A stretch of 35,333 nucleotides of DNA from an uncultured Roseburia sp. (GCA_934292805.1 CAKQXQ010000024.1:1-35333); one strand, 5' to 3'. Counted from the first letter of the stretch, positions 7,515 to 16,070 are shown. Numbers and translations: made by a program. The notes: generated by a model not told the origin, from the letters alone.

Positions 7515-8228
7515 ATGAAAAAGAAACTTATTTCAGTACTTGCTGCAGTGATGGTTCTTACAATGGGAACAACTGTATTTGCTGCAACAAGCCCAACAAC
7601 AAAATCTGTTTCTAATGTTGAAGTAAACGCTACTCAGAAAGTAGTTGTAAAACCAACAGAAACACAGGCTCCGGCAACATATGTAGAGGGAATTAATTCC
7701 ATTAATTCCAATACAGGTGCTGCTGCCGTTAAAGCTGTAACAGATAACACAATGGCATCTGTAAAAGCTGAGATCCAGAGCCAGATGAATGATGTCGCAA
7801 AACTTGCAGACATCATCGGTTCTGCAACATTAAAACAGATCGCAGCAGACAGTACCAAACAGGTTACTCCGTCTGTAAAATTTGCTGCTGATGTTACCGC
7901 ACCAGCCGGTGTTACAGTATCAGCTGCAAACCCGATCACTCTTGATCTTCCGGCACCGGGTGTAAAAGCAGGTGCAGCAGTTGCTGTTCTTCACTGGAAC
8001 GGATCTGCATGGGAAGTGATCAAACCGGATGCAGTTAATAACGGAACAGTTAAGGCTACATTTACAAGCCTTTCCCCAGTTTTCGTTGTAGAGTTCTCTG
8101 CTCTTACAAGCGATGGTAAAGCAGTTTCCCCAAAAACAGGTTCTTCTATGCCTGTATTACCAGTTATGGCAGTTATCTGCATGGCTGGAGTTGCTGTTGT
8201 AGCAACAAAGAAAGTAAAATGTAACTAA
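7515..8228 (+). CDS. Secreted surface protein with a sortase-type anchor (SPKTG)
   Basis: The protein has 237 residues. A clear signal peptide (MKKKLISVLAAVMVLTMGTT, AxA-type site at VFAAT) leads into an Ala/Val/Thr-rich body. The C-terminus has a cell-wall sorting arrangement: SPKTGSSMP, a hydrophobic helix (VLPVMAVICMAGVAVVA) and a short basic tail, TKKVKCN. The anchor motif differs from LPxTG. The next gene is a class B sortase only 78 bp away, so that enzyme is the likely processing partner. The body contains a compact domain with LHWNGSAWEVI and FTSLSPVFVVEF, reminiscent of small beta-rich surface domains, but I do not recognise a named family. A good ribosome site (AAAGGAG) precedes the ATG. 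Confidence 0.8.
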   Translation: MKKKLISVLAAVMVLTMGTTVFAATSPTTKSVSNVEVNATQKVVVKPTETQAPATYVEGINSINSNTGAAAVKAVTDNTMASVKAEIQSQMNDVAKLADIIGSATLKQIAADSTKQVTPSVKFAADVTAPAGVTVSAANPITLDLPAPGVKAGAAVAVLHWNGSAWEVIKPDAVNNGTVKATFTSLSPVFVVEFSALTSDGKAVSPKTGSSMPVLPVMAVICMAGVAVVATKKVKCN

Positions 8229-8259
8229 CTCAAATCCATCATATTGTGCACATGTGATT

Positions 8260-8281
8260 GCCGGATGGTTTTCCATCCGGC
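8260..8281 (+). other. Perfect hairpin between the sortase substrate and sortase genes
   Basis: GCCGGATGG (8260-8268), a TTTT loop and CCATCCGGC (8273-8281) form a 9-bp GC-rich stem. No T-run follows, so it is not a classical terminator. It could stabilise the abundant substrate mRNA or attenuate readthrough into the sortase gene. Confidence 0.6.
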
Positions 8282-8306
8282 ATATAAAATATAAAGACGT
8301 GAAATA

Positions 8307-9125
8307 ATGGAACATAAAAAAAAGAATAATAATCATAACAAACGATACAATTTTTTATTGAGTATATTTACAGCAGGTTTTTGTATCTGCTGTATTATTA
8401 TGTTATATCAGAATTACCTACAAAATAGAGCTGAAGACAGATATGATGATCTGGCAGCGATGAATAGTGAAAGTGTAACGGAAAGCGTTACTACAATAGA
8501 GACAGAGGAGCAGGAGGAGAAGCTTGATTTTCCGGTTCCAGAAAAAGAGATCGACTGGGATTCACTGGAACAGGAAAACAGTGATATTTATGCATGGATC
8601 TATATCCCAAATACACAGGTAGATTATCCGGTGCTTCAGGATGAAGAGAATGATAATTATTATCTGGATCATAATATAGATCACAGCAAAGGATATCCGG
8701 GTGCGATCTACAGTCAGTCCGTGAATCAGAAAGATTTTTCTGATGTCTGGACAGTATTGTATGGACATAACATGGGCAATGGTACCATGTTTGGCAGTCT
8801 GCGTGAATTTAAAGATAATGAGTTTTTTGAAGAAAACCAATATATATATATTTACACAAAAGAAAGAACATTTATATACAAAATTTATTCTGTATGCACA
8901 TTTGGAGACCAGCTTCTTTGCGACAGTTACAGCTTCGGATTGACAGTTGGAGTAAGACAGTTTTTAACTGAGACAGCGGAAGTAAGGGATATGAGTTCGC
9001 ATGTCCGAAGTGATTTTGATATGCCGGATGATACGAAAATACTCACACTTTCTACCTGTATTAAAAATTCGCCAAACAAACGGTGGCTTGTAAACGGTGT
9101 ACTTCTTGGGAGTGTGAGAAGCTAA
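8307..9125 (+). CDS. Class B sortase
   Basis: This is a cysteine transpeptidase anchored by an N-terminal transmembrane helix (about residues 15-37). It has 272 residues. The catalytic triad is visible as H154 in LYGHNMGNGTMFG, C251 in TLSTC and R259 in NKRWLVNG. The long helical insert typical of class B lies between the His and Cys. The segment WIYIPNTQVDYPVLQ at the start of the domain is also characteristic. It should attach the upstream SPKTG protein, and possibly others, to peptidoglycan or a pilin lysine. The ribosome site is weak compared with that of the substrate gene, consistent with lower expression of the enzyme. Confidence 0.93.
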   Translation: MEHKKKNNNHNKRYNFLLSIFTAGFCICCIIMLYQNYLQNRAEDRYDDLAAMNSESVTESVTTIETEEQEEKLDFPVPEKEIDWDSLEQENSDIYAWIYIPNTQVDYPVLQDEENDNYYLDHNIDHSKGYPGAIYSQSVNQKDFSDVWTVLYGHNMGNGTMFGSLREFKDNEFFEENQYIYIYTKERTFIYKIYSVCTFGDQLLCDSYSFGLTVGVRQFLTETAEVRDMSSHVRSDFDMPDDTKILTLSTCIKNSPNKRWLVNGVLLGSVRS

Positions 9126-9166
9126 CATATAGTTATTACAAATTTAGATAAAGGCTGACTTTTTGA

Positions 9167-9214
9167 AAGCGTCTGGTTTTAGGGTAGATGTACTATTCTT
9201 AAAATTAGACGCTT
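9167..9214 (+). other. Imperfect inverted repeat between operons
   Basis: AAGCGTCT (9167-9174) and AGACGCTT (9207-9214) form an exact 8-bp outer stem. The adjacent GGTTTTAG / TTAAAATT sequences extend it imperfectly. There is no T-run. It may end the sortase transcript weakly or act at the start of the following gene. No other feature is visible between 9126 and 9274. Confidence 0.45.
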
Positions 9215-9274
9215 ATTAATAAACAGATCATACGAAAGAAACATTCTGACCGCATGAAGTGAAGGAGCAGATGC

Positions 9275-11578
9275 ATGTTTAATTACAGGAATTTATCGGA
9301 CTATGATTTTGAACTGTTATGCAGGGATATAATGGAGAAGAAGCTTTCACAAGAGCTTCGCTGTTTTGCTCCGGGTCGCGATGGCGGAGTAGACATCACG
9401 GAAAAGGAACAGTCGAATGAAGTAGTGATCCAGGTAAAGCATTATCTGAAATCTCCTTTTTCGCAGTTAAAATCCAGCCTGCAAAAAGAATTGCCGCAGG
9501 TACGCAAGTTGAATCCCTCTCATTATTATGTCTGTTGTGCAAAAGAACTCACGGCGGATAATATTAATAAGATTTATGGGATTTTTTCAGATTTTATGGA
9601 TGGACCGCAGAATGTGATCGACCTGGAGGAGATAGACAGGTTTTTGCATGAACCGGAAAATGCCGATGTTTTGGAAAAGCATTTTAAACTCTGGCTTGAG
9701 TCTGTAGAGATATTGGAACAGATTTTTAATCAGGATGTATTCGTGGACTGTGAATCGCTTCTTGATGATGTGGAGAAGGAGCAGCAGAAGTTTGTAAAGA
9801 CCGGGTATTATGAGATGTGCCGGAATATTTTGGAGAAGGATCGGATGATTTTATTGCTCGGGAATCCGGGAGTTGGGAAAACGATGACTTCTAAGATGCT
9901 GGCACTTTATTTTGCGGCAAATGGATATCGGATACGATATACAACGAATAATGATCTGTCAGATCTGAAGGCTTCGTTGTCAAGAGAGAAGGACAGAACA
10001 GAGGTTTTGCTTTTGGATGACTGTCTGGGGCAGCATTATTTTAGGATGCAGGAGACGAAGGAAAGAGAACTGCTTGCGTTGATGCGGCATATCCGTATGA
10101 ATCCGAAGAAGATTCTGATCATGAATTCCAGGGTTACGATTTTCAAAGAGGCAAAGGAGCGTTCCTCTGAGTTCCGGTATTTTCTGGATGATGAGAAGCT
10201 AAAAATCCGCACGATAGAGATGGCGTCCTTAAGCATGGAGGAAAAAGGACAGATTTTTTACAATCATCTTTATTTTTCCGGAATTCCGGATTCTTATTGG
10301 CAGGATATCAAAAGTAAGAAGAGTTACAGACAGATCGCAGTACATCCAAATTATACACCGCGTCTGATGGAGTTCGTGACGAAAAAGAGTAATTATGGTA
10401 GTGTAAAATCAGGGGATTATTCACAATATATTTTGGACTGTTTGGACAATCCGAAAGAACTCTGGAAAGATGAGTTTTGCCGAAAGATTGCGCCACAAGA
10501 CCGTGCACTGATGCTGACGCTGTATTCCCTGACAGATACAATGGTTGAGGATAAAGTTTTAAGAAGGGCTTATGCGGGATGGATCGAAAAGATGCCAGAG
10601 CTGGATCGAACACGGAATATTTATGAGGAATCATTGAAACGGATGACGGATTCCATGCTTAAGATCATTGAAGATCACGGAGTCCGCAAGATCGGTGTGA
10701 GCAACCCATCTGTGAATGATTTTCTGAAAAATTATGTGAAAGAACAAAATATGCAGGATCACATGACAGAATATGCGACAGAATATACTCAGCTTGTCAG
10801 AAGCTGCCCGCAGAAGGTTACCGGGCTGATTTCTTCGGGTGAGATTTACCGGTATCATTTTTCTGATAATTATGAAAAAATGGGTATCATATTGTCCTGT
10901 GTATGCAGAAATCAGATAAAAACGGACTGTCACAGAGCGTTAGTCGATGAATTTTTAGATGTTTTGTGGTGCTTTTCTATACTCGGCTTATCTAATATTA
11001 GGATATTGATCACACTTTTGACGAAGGAGTTTGATGATTTCTACCATACAAGGGACAGGCTGTCGGAAGAGGTACTTGAAAATATGCTGATGAATATGTC
11101 GCTGGAGGAATTTGACGAGCTTTACATAGTGATCAAAGAAAAGCATATGAAAGCTTTTCTGAAAAAGTATCAGAAGCTGATCACAGCCGGGCTGCAGAAC
11201 GCAGCAGACCAATATATATCGGACGTGTCGGTGGAGGACTATTGCGGAAATTATGACATCAGCAAGGTGTTAGAGAATAATACATATCAGGAACATGGAA
11301 TCCGGATGCCAGCGTTTGATGATGCGGCAGAAGACATTGCCGGATTTATAAGAGATGATATTTCAGATGAAGTATGGACGATCGTGAATAAGTATCCTGC
11401 AGAGATCTGCTCCGGAATTGAGATGGACGAAAAGGAAATTGATATCGATACATGGGCGATCGAACAATATCTGACCGACTGGTGCAGACCGGATTTTGAT
11501 GAAGGTGATATTTATGAGGGATCGCATGGCGGCAGGGAGAGAAGTAATGGAAATATGCTGGACATAATGTTTCAGTAA
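9275..11578 (+). CDS. REase-like / STAND-type NTPase fusion, candidate anti-phage protein
   Basis: The protein has 767 residues in three parts. Residues 1-105 resemble an Mrr-type restriction endonuclease fold, with E13 in YDFELLCRD, D40 in GRDGGVDI and the Q53-V-K55 motif in VVIQVKHY. Residues 185-380 are a P-loop NTPase of the STAND type (nSTAND3-like): Walker A GNPGVGKT (196-203) and Walker B VLLLDD (244-249). The remainder is helical, like the sensor regions of STAND proteins. STAND proteins with nuclease effectors (for example Avs) detect phage proteins, oligomerise and degrade DNA. That role is inferred here. The gene stands alone, has a GGAG ribosome site 7 nt before the ATG, and is shorter than classical Avs proteins. 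Confidence 0.82.
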   Translation: MFNYRNLSDYDFELLCRDIMEKKLSQELRCFAPGRDGGVDITEKEQSNEVVIQVKHYLKSPFSQLKSSLQKELPQVRKLNPSHYYVCCAKELTADNINKIYGIFSDFMDGPQNVIDLEEIDRFLHEPENADVLEKHFKLWLESVEILEQIFNQDVFVDCESLLDDVEKEQQKFVKTGYYEMCRNILEKDRMILLLGNPGVGKTMTSKMLALYFAANGYRIRYTTNNDLSDLKASLSREKDRTEVLLLDDCLGQHYFRMQETKERELLALMRHIRMNPKKILIMNSRVTIFKEAKERSSEFRYFLDDEKLKIRTIEMASLSMEEKGQIFYNHLYFSGIPDSYWQDIKSKKSYRQIAVHPNYTPRLMEFVTKKSNYGSVKSGDYSQYILDCLDNPKELWKDEFCRKIAPQDRALMLTLYSLTDTMVEDKVLRRAYAGWIEKMPELDRTRNIYEESLKRMTDSMLKIIEDHGVRKIGVSNPSVNDFLKNYVKEQNMQDHMTEYATEYTQLVRSCPQKVTGLISSGEIYRYHFSDNYEKMGIILSCVCRNQIKTDCHRALVDEFLDVLWCFSILGLSNIRILITLLTKEFDDFYHTRDRLSEEVLENMLMNMSLEEFDELYIVIKEKHMKAFLKKYQKLITAGLQNAADQYISDVSVEDYCGNYDISKVLENNTYQEHGIRMPAFDDAAEDIAGFIRDDISDEVWTIVNKYPAEICSGIEMDEKEIDIDTWAIEQYLTDWCRPDFDEGDIYEGSHGGRERSNGNMLDIMFQ

Positions 11579-11628
11579 ATTCAGGTATGACGTAGTTTCG
11601 ACTAGATAATAAAGGAAGTGTACGGATA

Positions 11629-13239
11629 TTGGAATCTTTATTACAACAGCTTCAAAAAATGAATCAATTTATAAGTGCACCCTGTGGTGGAAACGGAAAG
11701 TGTGGGAAGTGTGCAGTCCGTTTTAAGAAGGGAGCAACAGAGATCACCGCAAGAGATCGGGAAGTATTTACAGAAGAACAACTAAAGCTTGGATGGCGTC
11801 TGGCTTGTTTGGCGTATCCAAAAGAGGGATATGAGATTGAGATTCCGGGTGCGGAAGAAAAGATTTTTGCACAGATGGATCGGACATTTTCTGAGCAGAC
11901 GAAAGATGAAATTTCTTCGAAACAGCTGGATGATCCGGGAGCTTTTCAGAGAGAGTCTGATTATGGGATAGCAATTGACATTGGAACAACCACGCTTGCG
12001 GCTGTTTTAGTTGATTTAAATACCGGAAAAACAGTTTCTGCCGCTGCTGGGATCAATCACCAGAGAATATACGGATCGGATGTATTGTCAAGGATCCGGG
12101 CGTCTGTAGATGGCAGGCGGTTCGAGATGCAAAGGTGCATCCGACAGGATTTAAGAAAGCTGATCGGAGAACTTTGGACAGAAAATATAAAAAAAATTGT
12201 GATCGCAGGCAACACAACGATGTGTCATTTGCTGCGTGGGTTCCCATGTGACAGACTTGGGGTGGCACCCTTTGTCCCGGTTGATATTGGAATGATGAAA
12301 GGTTCTGCAGCTGAACTGCTCGGTTTGAAAGAATTCACAGCAGAAGTTACGATACTTCCCGGGATCTCTGCTTTTGTCGGGGCAGATATTGCATCCGGTG
12401 CAGCATTACTTGGAATGGAAGCAACCGAAAGCTATAAACTTCTTTTGGATATCGGAACAAATGGAGAAATGGTTCTTGGGAAGAAAGAACATTTATTTGC
12501 AGCATCTACATCTGCAGGACCGGCATTCGAGGGAGGAAATATTTCCTGTGGAATGGCAAGCATTCCGGGAGCAATCTCTCACGTTGTAATTGACGAGATG
12601 GAGAAAGCTCGTGTGGATGTGATCGGAACGCAGGACCTTGAGAAAGATGATGTGTCTGGTAAGAAAGCTGCCTGTGGGGATCACCATTCTATTTCGGGTG
12701 ATGGGGTCTATGGATCGGGGATGTCTGGACATGAAATTTCCGGAGCTGGAATATCTGAATCAGGAATCTGTGGATCGGGAATGATCGATTTATATGCGGA
12801 ATTTTTACGTCATGGTATAGTGGATGAATATGGAACTTATATCGATGAATATTTTGAAAACGGATATTTTTTAACGGATACAGTAAAATTTACACAGAGC
12901 GATATTCGGGAACTGCAAATGGCAAAAGCGGCGATCCGTGCAGGAATAGAGATTTTATTGCAAAAAGCAGGAATCAATGCATCCCAGGTAGAGAACTGTT
13001 ATTTGGCAGGCGGATTTGGCTCACAGATGGATGTGAGGAATGCAGTAAAGATTGGTCTAATTCCACCGGAACTTAACGATAAGACAGTTGCTGCTGGGAA
13101 TACGGCTCTGGAAGGAGCAAAACAATATCTGCTTGGCAGACTGACAGATCCACAGCTAAAGAAGCTGATTGAAGATACAAAAGAAGTGAATTTGGCGAAT
13201 GAGAAGGAGTTTGAGGAGTTGTATCTGCAGCATATATGA
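11629..13239 (+). CDS. [2Fe-2S] ferredoxin-like / ASKHA-domain protein (RACo-like, DUF4445)
   Basis: The N-terminal part carries a plant-type [2Fe-2S] Cys set (C19, C25, C28, C60: CGGNGKCGKC then RLAC). The C-terminal part is an ASKHA ATPase domain with IDIGTTTLAAVLVD, IAGNTTMCHLL, LLDIGTNGEMVLG, STSAGPAFEGG and LAGGFGSQM. RACo proteins use ATP to reduce corrinoid cofactors of methyltransferases. No corrinoid protein is nearby, so the partner is unknown. The start is a TTG with an AAAGGAAG ribosome site. An in-frame TAG lies at 11593, and the ferredoxin domain lacks the first beta-hairpin usual in the family. A Gly/Ser-rich insertion, including a partial duplication of the GICGSGM motif, interrupts the ASKHA domain at about residues 335-382. 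Confidence 0.88.
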   Translation: MESLLQQLQKMNQFISAPCGGNGKCGKCAVRFKKGATEITARDREVFTEEQLKLGWRLACLAYPKEGYEIEIPGAEEKIFAQMDRTFSEQTKDEISSKQLDDPGAFQRESDYGIAIDIGTTTLAAVLVDLNTGKTVSAAAGINHQRIYGSDVLSRIRASVDGRRFEMQRCIRQDLRKLIGELWTENIKKIVIAGNTTMCHLLRGFPCDRLGVAPFVPVDIGMMKGSAAELLGLKEFTAEVTILPGISAFVGADIASGAALLGMEATESYKLLLDIGTNGEMVLGKKEHLFAASTSAGPAFEGGNISCGMASIPGAISHVVIDEMEKARVDVIGTQDLEKDDVSGKKAACGDHHSISGDGVYGSGMSGHEISGAGISESGICGSGMIDLYAEFLRHGIVDEYGTYIDEYFENGYFLTDTVKFTQSDIRELQMAKAAIRAGIEILLQKAGINASQVENCYLAGGFGSQMDVRNAVKIGLIPPELNDKTVAAGNTALEGAKQYLLGRLTDPQLKKLIEDTKEVNLANEKEFEELYLQHI

Positions 13240-13261
13240 TGATTGCTAAACTATGTTAAAA

Positions 13262-13280
13262 TGTAAAAAAATATTTTACA
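13262..13280. promoter_or_regulatory. Probable operator: perfect inverted repeat
   Basis: TGTAAAA and TTTTACA are separated by 5 bp. The repeat lies 6 bp upstream of the -35 box that drives an XRE-type regulator gene. Autoregulation by that regulator is inferred. Confidence 0.55.
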
Positions 13281-13286
13281 ATATTA

Positions 13287-13315
13287 TTGATAAATACTCT
13301 ATATTTGAATATAAT
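13287..13315 (+). promoter_or_regulatory. Promoter of the XRE / ImmA / PIN-like operon
   Basis: TTGATA (13287-13292) and a perfect TATAAT (13310-13315) are separated by 17 bp. The start codon at 13348 has a strong AAAGGAGG site. Confidence 0.8.
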
Positions 13316-13347
13316 TAGGGTAGGAAAGAGAAAAGGAGGTCATCACA

Positions 13348-13716
13348 ATGAAGTTTGATGAATTATTTGAACAGAGAAGTCTGGTGGCTTCAAAGTTAAA
13401 AGATTGTATTAGAGATATGGGTTATACAAAAGTATCCTTTGCGGCAAAGGCAGACATTTCACGACCAACTCTTGATAAGTTGCTGAATGGCAGTATAGAC
13501 AGTAAGAGTTCTTTTGATCGCCATTTGCAGAAAATATTGAAATTGCTCAACATGACAGTAGAAGACTTGATGTTGTATCATTCAGCTCCATCAAAGCTTT
13601 CTACAGCAACAGTGTATTCACAGAATGCACCGATGAATCATGAAATGAACGATACAGCAAAAAAGCAGTATAATTTACTTCTTGATGTAATTGATTTGTG
13701 TGCGATTTATTATTAA
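13348..13716 (+). CDS. XRE-family HTH regulator
   Basis: The protein has 122 residues and a Cro/CI-type helix-turn-helix in the first 75: LKDCIRDMGYTKVSFAAKADISRPTLDKLLNGSIDSKSSFDRHLQKILKLLNM. It is the first gene of a three-gene unit with an ImmA/IrrE protease and a PIN-like protein. In related ImmA systems the protease cleaves the cognate HTH repressor on stress or phage signals, which relieves repression. Here repressor and protease are separate genes 65 bp apart. The consensus promoter and adjacent palindrome upstream fit autoregulation. The C-terminal 35 residues are not recognisable and could be the cleaved or sensing part. Confidence 0.85.
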   Translation: MKFDELFEQRSLVASKLKDCIRDMGYTKVSFAAKADISRPTLDKLLNGSIDSKSSFDRHLQKILKLLNMTVEDLMLYHSAPSKLSTATVYSQNAPMNHEMNDTAKKQYNLLLDVIDLCAIYY

Positions 13717-13781
13717 AGGTACCTATAGTTTGCCGAATGGCAGTTTTGTGTCAATCGAAACGAAATGGAGAAGTGGATTAG

Positions 13782-14564
13782 ATGAGTGAATTAATTACTG
13801 CCCAAAACCTGGAGCTTGTTATAAAAAAGAATCATGAGATTAAAGAGGAAGTTCTAGCACAGGCAATTAGGCTTCAGACAAATCCATCTATAATGAAAGT
13901 TGCGTCAGCTCCACAACTTGCACTACTAATTTTACAGGGATTTGGTTTGATTCAGATGCCTATAGATGATAAATATTGGAGTGGTGCTATATTTGTTAAA
14001 GACGAAAAGATTATTCCTGTTATAAATACCGCGCTCCCCAGAGCAAACCAATATTTTACAGCATGGCATGAGATATATCATTTGATATTTGATAAAGTAT
14101 CATTTGACCATTTTATTGAAACTGATAATACACTAGAAGAGAGAAAAGCAGAGTATTTTGCAGCATGTATGCTGTTAAATGGTGTTGACAGGTATTTTAC
14201 AGAACTTCCGGAAGCAGAGTTTGTATCAAAAATATTCCATTGTATGTCGACATTTCAAGCACCATATAAAGCAGTTTTGGTATCTTTATATGAATATGCT
14301 ATACAAAGTGAAAATGAAAAGCTTTGCGGCAAAATCAAAGAAGTATTTGACCTTCAGTTTGATGATTTACCAAACAGATTCAGAATGCTTGGATTGGATG
14401 ATAGTCTGGTATGTCCTTCATATGTCGTCAATACGTCTTCTTTACAAGAAAAAATAAAGAGGACAAGAGATGAAAATCCGGAACTTCGTTATCATGAAGA
14501 GAATGAGGAGTATTTAAAGAATATTATGTCTGAAATAGCTCTGATAACAAGGGGGAGCGAATGA
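13782..14564 (+). CDS. ImmA/IrrE-family zinc metallopeptidase
   Basis: The protein has 260 residues and a gluzincin-type active site: HEIYH (H96, E97, H100) in the helix TAWHEIYHLIF, with the third ligand probably E124 in EERKAEYFAACML. This is the signature of ImmA/IrrE proteases, which cleave HTH repressors such as ImmR or DdrO. The segment KIIPVINTALPRANQYFTAWHE before the helix matches the family order. The XRE gene upstream is the obvious substrate candidate, and the PIN-like gene downstream overlaps by 4 bp (ATGA), so protease and nuclease are translationally coupled. The C-terminal third is unassigned. Confidence 0.88.
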   Translation: MSELITAQNLELVIKKNHEIKEEVLAQAIRLQTNPSIMKVASAPQLALLILQGFGLIQMPIDDKYWSGAIFVKDEKIIPVINTALPRANQYFTAWHEIYHLIFDKVSFDHFIETDNTLEERKAEYFAACMLLNGVDRYFTELPEAEFVSKIFHCMSTFQAPYKAVLVSLYEYAIQSENEKLCGKIKEVFDLQFDDLPNRFRMLGLDDSLVCPSYVVNTSSLQEKIKRTRDENPELRYHEENEEYLKNIMSEIALITRGSE

Positions 14565-15403
14565 TAGATATAGAAAAAATTAAAAACATAGATGATAAAA
14601 AACATGTCGCTCTTTTAGATACTTCATCAATCTCTTTTATGCAGGGACTGAAAATGAAAGGCATACAATCAGAAGACATATTGAAAGATTATGATTTGAT
14701 TTTGATTCCGGAATGGGTGTTAACTGAGATAAATGATGCTCCAGGAAGAGCCGATTATGTACAAGAATTAATAGAAATGGGGTACCCAATATACTGCATT
14801 AAAGAGGAATCATATTCGGATTTGACAAATAACGAAGAAGGGAATCTTTATCAGATAGTCCTGGCATCAACACGTCAGTTGGCAAGAATCAGAAGTTATT
14901 TGCGTCGTTATGTTGAAAAAGTGGATCCGCTTGATATGGAAGCATATGAAGAGTGGATTCAAAGGTTATATGATGAATGGCCAATTTCTGAAGAGATGTT
15001 GTCTACTGGTAGAATAAAAAAGAAAAATGCTGGTGAGGTATCAATTACGATTTTGTCTGAGATAATATCATGGTATTACCCTGAAACAAAGACACTGACC
15101 ATATATTCTCAAGATGGTGATACATATGATTTTCAAAGAAAAGCAGAGGCTGATTTAAGAAAATTATTTGCGTCAAAAACGCCTGTGCCAATATCTTATA
15201 AGAGTAATGATGCTATACTATGCCAACTTGTAAGAGAAGGAAAAATCAATATAGATGATATTAATGAATACAGAAAAGATGTACGGAAAATTACGTATAG
15301 TAAAGAACAGGATGATCATGCAATCGTATTGGTTACGGAATTAGCAAATAACGAATTGTTTGCAAAACTTGTTTCTGATAAAACTGTGCATATTATTCTT
15401 TAA
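14561..15403 (+). CDS. Putative PIN-like domain nuclease of the ImmA-linked module
   Basis: The protein has 280 residues and no family I can name with certainty. The N-terminus HVALLDTSSISFMQGL (D20) resembles the first acidic strand of a PIN domain. Further acidic positions in PIN-like order are E51/E56 in IPEWVLTEIND, E159 in KKNAGEVSITILSE and D185/D187 in LTIYSQDGDTYDF. This arrangement suggests a metal-dependent RNase. The start codon overlaps the metallopeptidase stop codon (ATGA), so the two are coupled. A toxin or defence-effector role is inferred from the fold guess and the regulator/protease context. It could equally be a substrate-binding partner with no catalytic activity. Confidence 0.6.
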   Translation: MIDIEKIKNIDDKKHVALLDTSSISFMQGLKMKGIQSEDILKDYDLILIPEWVLTEINDAPGRADYVQELIEMGYPIYCIKEESYSDLTNNEEGNLYQIVLASTRQLARIRSYLRRYVEKVDPLDMEAYEEWIQRLYDEWPISEEMLSTGRIKKKNAGEVSITILSEIISWYYPETKTLTIYSQDGDTYDFQRKAEADLRKLFASKTPVPISYKSNDAILCQLVREGKINIDDINEYRKDVRKITYSKEQDDHAIVLVTELANNELFAKLVSDKTVHIIL

Positions 15404-15485
15404 TAAAGTGAGCACTTGTAGAGATGCAAGCACTTATACATTAGTCATTCAGAACGGCAACACTTTAATCAACTAAAATATTTGC

Positions 15486-15514
15486 TTGATATTTTGAAAT
15501 ACAGATGATAAAAT
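15486..15514 (+). promoter_or_regulatory. Promoter of the greA-like gene
   Basis: TTGATA (15486-15491) and TAAAAT (15509-15514) are separated by 17 bp. This would start transcription near 15521. That leaves a short leader before the ATG at 15566 and argues against the upstream GTG at 15527. Confidence 0.75.
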
Positions 15515-15565
15515 CAAAATATTCTTGTGAAGCTGCTATCAAATGGTATGAAAGGAATTAAGAGG

Positions 15566-16069
15566 ATGTTTGACGAACTGACCGAACAGGACATTAAAAG
15601 AATGGAAGAAGAGATCGAGTATCGCAAGCTGGTCGTAAGAAAGAATGCGTTAGAGGCTGTAAAAGAAGCCAGAGCGCAGGGAGACCTGAGTGAGAATTTC
15701 GAATATTATGCAGCCAAAAAGGATAAGAATCAGAATGAGAGCCGTATCCGGTATCTGGAGAAGATGATTAAGACAGCAAAAGTAATTTCTACTGACTCAG
15801 CGGATGATGAGGTCGGAATGAACAATACAGTGACGGTGTATTTTGAGGAGGATGATGAGGAGGAAGTATACAAGATTGTAACAACGATCCGTGGAAATTC
15901 CCTCAAGAACCTTATCAGTAATGAATCTCCGCTTGGAAAGGCACTTATTGGCCACAGGGTTGGTGACCGGTGCGAAGTTAAGGTGAATGACAGCTTTTCT
16001 TATTTTGTGGTGATCCGAAAGATCGAAAATACTGTGGATGACGGCAGTGATAAGATCCGCAGCTTTTAA
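15566..16069 (+). CDS. greA: GreA/GreB-family transcript cleavage factor
   Basis: The factor inserts a coiled coil into the RNA polymerase secondary channel and stimulates cleavage of backtracked RNA. The N-terminal coiled coil is clear (LTEQDIKRMEEEIEYRKLVVRKNALEAVKEAR), with the tip acidic motif GDLSENFEYYAAK. The C-terminal FKBP-like domain includes NESPLGKALIGHRVGD. The protein is a little longer and more divergent than E. coli GreA, with an acidic insert YFEEDDEEEVYK. An upstream GTG (15527) and ATG (15548) are in frame but have no ribosome site and lie at or near the predicted transcription start. AAGGA about 10 nt before the ATG at 15566 fits. The 64-bp tandem repeat begins 2 bp after the stop codon. 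Confidence 0.88.
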   Translation: MFDELTEQDIKRMEEEIEYRKLVVRKNALEAVKEARAQGDLSENFEYYAAKKDKNQNESRIRYLEKMIKTAKVISTDSADDEVGMNNTVTVYFEEDDEEEVYKIVTTIRGNSLKNLISNESPLGKALIGHRVGDRCEVKVNDSFSYFVVIRKIENTVDDGSDKIRSF

Positions 16070-16070
16070 G

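Noticed and set aside
8260..8281. Terminator between the SPKTG protein and the sortase
   Set aside because: The stem is perfect but followed by ATATAAAATA, not a T-run, so it is listed as a hairpin only.
9247..9264. A third TGACCGC heptamer upstream of the REase-STAND gene
   Set aside because: The second heptamer does not match (AGTGAAG), and the site is about 20 bp from the start codon with no room for a promoter. It is probably coincidence.
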